Positions 56,974-64,000 of a stretch of DNA of 64,000 bases are shown piece after piece. The translations under genes were made by a program, and so were the position numbers. Source of the stretch: Burkholderiaceae bacterium (GTDB lineage Bacteria; Pseudomonadota; Gammaproteobacteria; Burkholderiales; Burkholderiaceae_C). The first letter of the stretch is position 1. Every line of letters starts with the position of its first letter. The notes under the pieces are model-generated. The model did not search any database. It was not told the DNA's origin and saw nothing but the letters and a program-made list of their open reading frames with translations. The stretch spans positions 62,001-126,000 of the forward strand of contig JACKLN010000001.1 of NCBI GenBank assembly GCA_024235855.1, in the 5' to 3' direction.

Positions 56974-56995
56974 AACGGGGCCCGCGGGCCCCGTT
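56974..56995. terminator. bidirectional hairpin terminator between subtilase and gap
   Basis: AACGGGGCC (56974-56982) pairs perfectly with GGCCCCGTT (56987-56995), loop CGCG, in the 76-base gap between convergent genes. Short A and T tracts on either side let it act for both strands. Confidence 0.7.
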
Positions 56996-57028
56996 GTTCA
57001 TCGTGCTGCAGAAGCGATCAGGCAGCGA

Positions 57029-58027
<999 letters not shown>

Positions 58028-58051
58028 CTCAGGGGTCTCCTAGCGTAGCGT

Positions 58052-60082
<2,031 letters not shown>

Positions 60083-60153
60083 GCGGGCCTCGGGATCGAA
60101 CTTGGGGAAAGCCCGCGATTCTACGAGGCCGCCGGTACACCAAGGCCCTGCGC

Positions 60154-60167
60154 CTTGACGTGGCGCA
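60154..60167. promoter_or_regulatory. possible FNR/DNR-like half-matched box before the hemerythrin gene
   Basis: TTGAC (60154-60158), 4 bases, CGCAA (60163-60167). The left arm fits the TTGAY-N4-RTCAA site of CRP/FNR regulators; the right arm has two mismatches. It stands 51 bases before the hemerythrin start, where an oxygen- or NO-responsive switch would make sense. Weak. Confidence 0.3.
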
Positions 60168-60218
60168 AGACGGCCGCGCGCCCGGCTTGCGAACCTGCGG
60201 ACTGTACAGGAGACCCGC

Positions 60219-60794
60219 ATGAGCATCCGCACCCTCGAGATCATCCGCGACGAACATCAGGCGCTGGCGGCGATGCTGCGCTCGCTGTCGATGCTGCTGG
60301 CGCACGCCCGCCGCCACGGCGCCCTGCCCGACTTCGACGTGCTGCGGGCGATGATGTTCTACATCGACGAGTTCCCCGAGCGGCTACACCACACGAAGGA
60401 AAGCGAACTGCTGTTCCCGTTGCTGCGCGAGCGCGCCCCGGCCATGGCCCCGGTGCTCGACCAACTGGACCGCGACCATGAACGCGGCGAAGCCGCGATC
60501 CGCGAGCTCGAGCATGCGCTGCTGGCCTTCGAGGTGATGGGGCCCTCGCGCCGCGAGGCCTTCGAGGCCGCGGTGCAACGCTACATCGGCTTCTACCTCG
60601 AGCACATGGCCATCGAGGAGAGCCAGGTGCTGCCCGCGGCCCGCGAGGTCTTCGACGCCAACGACTGGCTGGCCCTGGACGCTGCCTTCGAGGCCAACCG
60701 CGACCCGCTGACCGGCCACGAACCGGGCGACGAGTACCGGGCCCTGTTCCACCGCATCGCGATGGCCGCCCCCGCCCCGATCGGATTGGGGTGA
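60219..60794 (+). CDS. hemerythrin HHE domain protein
   Basis: A 191-residue four-helix protein with the diiron ligand set: His13 (RDEHQAL), His57 and Glu61 (ERLHHTKESE), His87 (DRDHERG), His129 and Glu133 (LEHMAIEE). The C-terminal 40 residues are an extra helix. Such proteins bind O2 or NO, or repair iron-sulfur centres (YtfE type). Start ATG 60219 follows AGGAGA. It stands alone, divergent from tkt. Its stop codon is followed directly by the largest of the hairpin repeats. Confidence 0.9.
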   Translation: MSIRTLEIIRDEHQALAAMLRSLSMLLAHARRHGALPDFDVLRAMMFYIDEFPERLHHTKESELLFPLLRERAPAMAPVLDQLDRDHERGEAAIRELEHALLAFEVMGPSRREAFEAAVQRYIGFYLEHMAIEESQVLPAAREVFDANDWLALDAAFEANRDPLTGHEPGDEYRALFHRIAMAAPAPIGLG

Positions 60795-61090
60795 GTCAGG
60801 ACACGAGACCGTCCTGAGGGCGGTCTTGTGCCTGACGAACGACTGCCCGCGTCTCGCGCGGGCAGGCTGGGGCAAGCCCGGACGAGAAACAGTCCCTGCG
60901 GACTGTTTCTCGCCTGGCGAACGGCGATTCGCGTCTCGCGCGAATCGGCTGGGGGCGACGAACGACCATCCGCGTCCCGCGCGGATGGGCTGCGGCAAGC
61001 CCGGACGAGAAACCGTCCTGAGGACGGTCTCGTGCCTGACGAACGACTGCCCGCGTCTCGCGCGGGCAGGCTGGGGCAAGTCAGGACGTG
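60792..61090. repeat. modular hairpin repeat, copy 3 (tandem array of about three units)
   Basis: Starts at the TGA of the hemerythrin gene with GTCAGGAC, as in copy 1. Unit a: stem 60802-60813 with 60819-60830 (two G-T pairs), then CTGCCCGCG (60843-60851) with CGCGGGCAG (60857-60865), loop TCTCG. Unit b: stem around 60884-60895 with 60900-60911, loop CTGC, then GATTCGCG with CGCGAATC and CATCCGCG with CGCGGATG, loops TCTCG and TCCCG. Unit c: stem around 61006-61030, then CTGCCCGCG with CGCGGGCAG again. Linkers GAACG, GGCTGGGGCAAG and GCCTGRC recur. The 321 bases between the hemerythrin and PAS genes hold little else. Confidence 0.85.
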
Positions 61091-61115
61091 AGCACCCGCC
61101 CCGCATAATCGGCGC

Positions 61116-62891
61116 ATGGACAACGCGTGGCCATATGTGCTGGCTGTGCTGGTGGCCGGCGGCTTGCCGCTGCTGGCGGCGGTGCACTGGCACGGTCGGT
61201 GGCGGCGACTGCAGCGCAGCGTCGAGGCAGAGCGCCTGCAGTCACAGCAGGTCTTCGACGCGCTGGACATCGGCCTGCTGGTGTTCGACGCTGAGGACCG
61301 TGTCGTGCAGTGGAATGCCGACTACCTTCGGCTGTACCCGGAACTGGCCGGCGAGCTTCGGGTGGGCATGCGTTTCGAGGACATCCTCCGCGCGGCCGTG
61401 CAGCGCGGCGGGGTGCCTGCTGCCGTCGGGCAAGAGGAGGCCTGGATCGCCGAGCGCATGGCGCAGCACCGCCAGCCCCGCGAGCCTCTGCTGCGACAGA
61501 TGGTCGATGGCCGCTGGCGGCGCATCACCGAACGCTACCTCGCCGACGGCGGCATGGTGTCCTACAGCATCGACGTCACGGCCCTGGTCACTCAGGGCCA
61601 GGCCCTCGAGCAGGCGCGTGCCGATGCGGACCTGGCGCGCGCCCGCCTGATCGAGGCCATCGAGGTCCTGCCCGCAGGCATCGAGTGGTTCGACGCGGAC
61701 GACCGCCTGGTGCTGGCCAACGGCCATTCGCGGGCCATGTTCCCGCTGGTCCAGGACCTGATGGCCGAACAGCCGACCTTCGAACAGCTGGTGCGCGCCA
61801 ACCACGCCGCCGGCGGCCTGCCCAACCTGCAGGGCGACCTGGACACCTGGCTCGCCCGCCGCCTGGCGCAACGCAGCGCCGGTGACACCGACAACCTGAT
61901 CGATGTCACCGGGCGTTGGGTCCGCCTGTACGAGCGGCACACCGCCGAGGGCGGCATCATCAACGTGCGCGTGGACGTGTCGGACGAGGTCGCCCAGCGC
62001 CAGGCCGCGGAGACGATGCGCGAACAGTTGCAGGACGCCATCGAGTCCTTGCCCGACGGCTTTGCGTACTACGACGCCGACGACCGCCTCGTGCTCTGCA
62101 ACGAGCGCTACCGGACGATCTACCGCGAATCCGCTCCGGCGATCCACCCCGGCGCGGCCTTCATCGACGTGCTGCGCTACGGGCTGGCCCATGGCCAGTA
62201 CCCGCAGGCCGCCGGCCGCGAGGAAGCCTGGCTGGCGGAGCGCGTGCAGGCGCACCGGGAACCCGGCCCACCCGTGCTCCAGGAGCTGCCGGGCAACCGC
62301 TGGCTGCGCATCGACGAGCGCCGCACGCGCAGTGGCGGCGTGGCCGGCGTGCGCGCCGACGTGACCGCACTCGTGCGGCGCGAACAAACGCTGGCCGCGC
62401 TGAACCGGCAGCTCGACCATGCCAATGCCCGCCTGTCCGAGCTGCTGGGGCAGGACCCCGACACCGGGGCCGCCAGTGCGGCGGCGCTGGAGCAGGCGCT
62501 GACGCGCGAATGGGCCCGGTCCCGCCGGCATGGCACGCCGCTGGCCCTGCTGCGTGTGCACGTCGAAGCAGCCGGAGGCGAGGCCGATGGTGACGCGCCG
62601 ATGCAGGCGCTGGCACGGCACCTGGCGGGCTGTGCGCGTCGCCCGGGCGACCTGCTGGCCAGGACGGCACCCCGCGGCTTTGCGCTGCTGTTGCCGCACA
62701 CCGGCACGGCCGCGCTCGCGGCCCTGGTGCAGCGCTGCAGCGAGGGCTGCCGGCAGGTGGCCGCGGGGTGGACGGTGCACGTGGGCGCCGCCGCCAGCGA
62801 CGAGTCCCCGGTGCCCGATTCGCCCGACGACCTTCAGGCGCGGGCCGTACCGGGACGCTCCTCGGCGGCCAGCAACCGCGCCGCCGCGTGA
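61116..62891 (+). CDS. triple-PAS membrane signalling protein with degenerate GGDEF-like domain
   Basis: A 591-residue protein: one N-terminal membrane helix (residues 6-23), then three related PAS domains, about 40-155, 175-290 and 300-425, each with a LxxGxxxxDADDRLVLxN-type core (LDIGLLVFDAEDRVVQWN, LPAGIEWFDADDRLVLAN, LPDGFAYYDADDRLVLCN). The last part (about 430-570) has the fold rhythm of a GGDEF domain (LEQALTREWARSRRHGTPLALLRVHV, RPGDLLARTAPRGFALLLPHT), but the active GG(D/E)EF is replaced by APRGF, so it cannot make cyclic-di-GMP. It may only sense or bind. Overlaps murU by 4 bases. Confidence 0.82.
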   Translation: MDNAWPYVLAVLVAGGLPLLAAVHWHGRWRRLQRSVEAERLQSQQVFDALDIGLLVFDAEDRVVQWNADYLRLYPELAGELRVGMRFEDILRAAVQRGGVPAAVGQEEAWIAERMAQHRQPREPLLRQMVDGRWRRITERYLADGGMVSYSIDVTALVTQGQALEQARADADLARARLIEAIEVLPAGIEWFDADDRLVLANGHSRAMFPLVQDLMAEQPTFEQLVRANHAAGGLPNLQGDLDTWLARRLAQRSAGDTDNLIDVTGRWVRLYERHTAEGGIINVRVDVSDEVAQRQAAETMREQLQDAIESLPDGFAYYDADDRLVLCNERYRTIYRESAPAIHPGAAFIDVLRYGLAHGQYPQAAGREEAWLAERVQAHREPGPPVLQELPGNRWLRIDERRTRSGGVAGVRADVTALVRREQTLAALNRQLDHANARLSELLGQDPDTGAASAAALEQALTREWARSRRHGTPLALLRVHVEAAGGEADGDAPMQALARHLAGCARRPGDLLARTAPRGFALLLPHTGTAALAALVQRCSEGCRQVAAGWTVHVGAAASDESPVPDSPDDLQARAVPGRSSAASNRAAA

Positions 62892-63577
62892 CGGCCGGCG
62901 CGCTGATCCTGGCGGCCGGGCGTGGCGAGCGGCTGCGGCCCCACACCGACCACTGCCCCAAGCCACTGCTGGCGGTGCGTGGCCAGCCATTGATCGCCTG
63001 GCACCTGCAGGCCCTGGCGGCAGCCGGCGTGCGCGACGTGGTGATCAACACCGCCTGGCTGGAGGAGCAGTTTCCCGCTGCGCTGGGCGATGGCGCACGC
63101 TGGGGCCTGCGCCTGCACTACTCGATGGAGGGACGCGACCACGGCGGTGCGCTGGAGACCGCCGGCGGCATCGCCAAGGCGCTGCCGTTGCTCGACGAGG
63201 TGTTCTGGGTCGTCTCCGGCGACGTGTTCCTGCCCGGCTTCCCCTTCACCGGCCGGCTGCCGGACGACCGCGACTGCCACCTGTGGATGGTGCCCAACGC
63301 GCCGCACCACCCGGGCGGTGACTTCGGCCTCGCGGCCGACGGCCGGCTGGTGGCCGGCGGCGACGGCCCGCGCCTGACCTGGGCCAGCGTGGGTCTCTTC
63401 CGCCGTACGCTGTTCGCCGACATTGCGCCGGGCACACGCCTGCCGCTGCGCCCCGTGCTGGACCGCGCCATCGCCGCCGGGCGCGCCGGCGGTGAGCGCT
63501 GGGCCGGCGACTGGACCGACGTGGGCACCCCCGAGCGCTGGGCGGCGCTCGACGCCGGCCCGACCGGCGGCGCCTGA
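62888..63577 (+). CDS. murU: N-acetylmuramate alpha-1-phosphate uridylyltransferase-like nucleotidyltransferase
   Basis: A 229-residue sugar nucleotidyltransferase: ALILAAGRGERLRPHTDHCPKPLLAVRGQPLI carries the nucleotide loop (L-A-A-G-x-G-x-R-L-x-P-x-T-x-x-x-P-K-P), and VVSGDVFLP and GDWTDVGTPERWAAL the metal and C-terminal motifs. This layout fits MurU, which makes UDP-MurNAc from recycled MurNAc-1-phosphate. The kinase AmgK, usually adjacent, is not visible; a histidine kinase gene follows on the other strand. GTG 62888 overlaps the PAS gene stop. Confidence 0.88.
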   Translation: MTAGALILAAGRGERLRPHTDHCPKPLLAVRGQPLIAWHLQALAAAGVRDVVINTAWLEEQFPAALGDGARWGLRLHYSMEGRDHGGALETAGGIAKALPLLDEVFWVVSGDVFLPGFPFTGRLPDDRDCHLWMVPNAPHHPGGDFGLAADGRLVAGGDGPRLTWASVGLFRRTLFADIAPGTRLPLRPVLDRAIAAGRAGGERWAGDWTDVGTPERWAALDAGPTGGA

Positions 63578-64000
63578 TCAGGCCGCCGGCACTGCCTCGG
63601 CCACCGGCACGCGCACGCGGTGCGCCGGCAGCAGGATGCGGAAACAGGTGCCGCGGCCGGGCTCGCTGTCCACCTCCAGCTCGCCGCCGTGGCGCTGCAC
63701 CACGTGCTTGACGATGGCCAGGCCCAGTCCGGTGCCACCGGTCTCGCGCGAGCGGCTGGGGTCCACGCGGTAGAAGCGCTCGGTCAGGCGCGGCAGGTGT
63801 TCGCGGGCGATGCCTGGGCCGTCGTCGGCCACGCTGAGTTCACCGCGGCCGTCGTCGCGCTGCCGCCAACCCACGCGGACGGTGCAGCCCTCGGGCGTGT
63901 GGCGCAGCGCGTTGCTCACCAGGTTCCAGCCGGCGCTGTGCAGCTCCGTGGCGTTGCCGCCGATCTCGGCACCATCGCCTTCGACGACCTCGAGCCGATG
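63578..64000 (-). CDS. phoR: sensor histidine kinase, C-terminal part (PhoR-like)
   Basis: The gene starts beyond the right edge; the visible 140 residues are the ATP-binding domain: N-box NLVSNALRHTPEG, G1 DDGPGIAREHL, F-box LTERFYRVDPSRSRETGG and G2 GTGLGLAIVKHVVQRHGG, ending in LLPAHRVRVPVAEAVPAA. The FYRVDPSRSRETGGTGLGLAIVKH block is especially close to PhoR of the phosphate regulon, though other OmpR-partner kinases share it. Converges on murU with no gap. Confidence 0.85.
   Translation of the reverse strand, partial: HRLEVVEGDGAEIGGNATELHSAGWNLVSNALRHTPEGCTVRVGWRQRDDGRGELSVADDGPGIAREHLPRLTERFYRVDPSRSRETGGTGLGLAIVKHVVQRHGGELEVDSEPGRGTCFRILLPAHRVRVPVAEAVPAA

Noticed and set aside
60792..61090. 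CRISPR array at the tandem repeat near 60.8 kb
   Set aside because: Units are hairpins of changing sequence with no constant repeat plus unique spacer pattern, and no cas genes are present.

Overview
The window is very GC-rich and almost completely packed with genes. Gene content and codon use fit a betaproteobacterium of the order Burkholderiales, probably near the Rubrivivax/Leptothrix/Ideonella group. That placement rests on creBCD, the DUF2783-hmgA-fahA aromatic cluster, PEP-CTERM-like secreted proteins, a V-type ATPase beside sulfur-handling genes, and overall style; it is inference and was not checked by search. No rRNA, tRNA, CRISPR array, transposase or phage gene was seen.

Layout. 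(1) 1-8.5 kb: tail of an Fe-S (CCG-domain) protein, then a nine-gene V/A-type ATPase operon with heavily overlapping genes. (2) 8.7-17.2 kb: sulfur-trafficking and membrane genes: TauE/SafE exporter, small membrane protein, tandem universal stress protein, an AhpD-like/Rieske fusion, a FadL-type porin, TusA, a DsrE2-type protein, a secreted protein, a YeeE/YedE transporter and a DUF1615 lipoprotein. (3) 17.2-20.8 kb (minus): YkgJ-type cysteine-cluster protein and an ABC exporter (ATPase, FtsX-type permease, HlyD-type adaptor). (4) 20.8-27.8 kb: an IclR regulator divergent from a homogentisate-type operon (MBL protein, VOC protein, FAD monooxygenase, DUF2783, hmgA, fahA). (5) 27.8-31.4 kb (minus): creBCD. 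(6) 31.7-34.4 kb: a sulfur/redox operon (frameshifted metallo-beta-lactamase protein, thioredoxin-like protein, two c-type cytochromes, ArsR regulator) behind an ATTC-N8-GAAT operator. (7) 34.5-38 kb: secreted hydrolase, LemA protein, proA. (8) 38.1-44.9 kb: an AfsR/SARP-like regulator with apparent frameshifts, then a DUF3050 / SMR-like / homospermidine synthase operon and a PEP-CTERM-like secreted protein. (9) 45-64 kb: chemoreceptor with a sigma-28 promoter, AEC transporter, DUF3617, topB, SET-domain protein, birA, two subtilases, gap, tkt, hemerythrin, a triple-PAS protein, murU and the end of a PhoR-like kinase.

The most unusual DNA-level signal is a modular hairpin repeat found directly after three unrelated genes (about 13.3, 27.8 and 60.8 kb). 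Loops and linkers are the same while both arms of each stem change together, and each copy starts exactly at a Gly-TGA gene end. The most interesting gene-level system is the DUF3050/SMR/homospermidine synthase cassette, which I infer may make, modify and export a polyamine-derived molecule.
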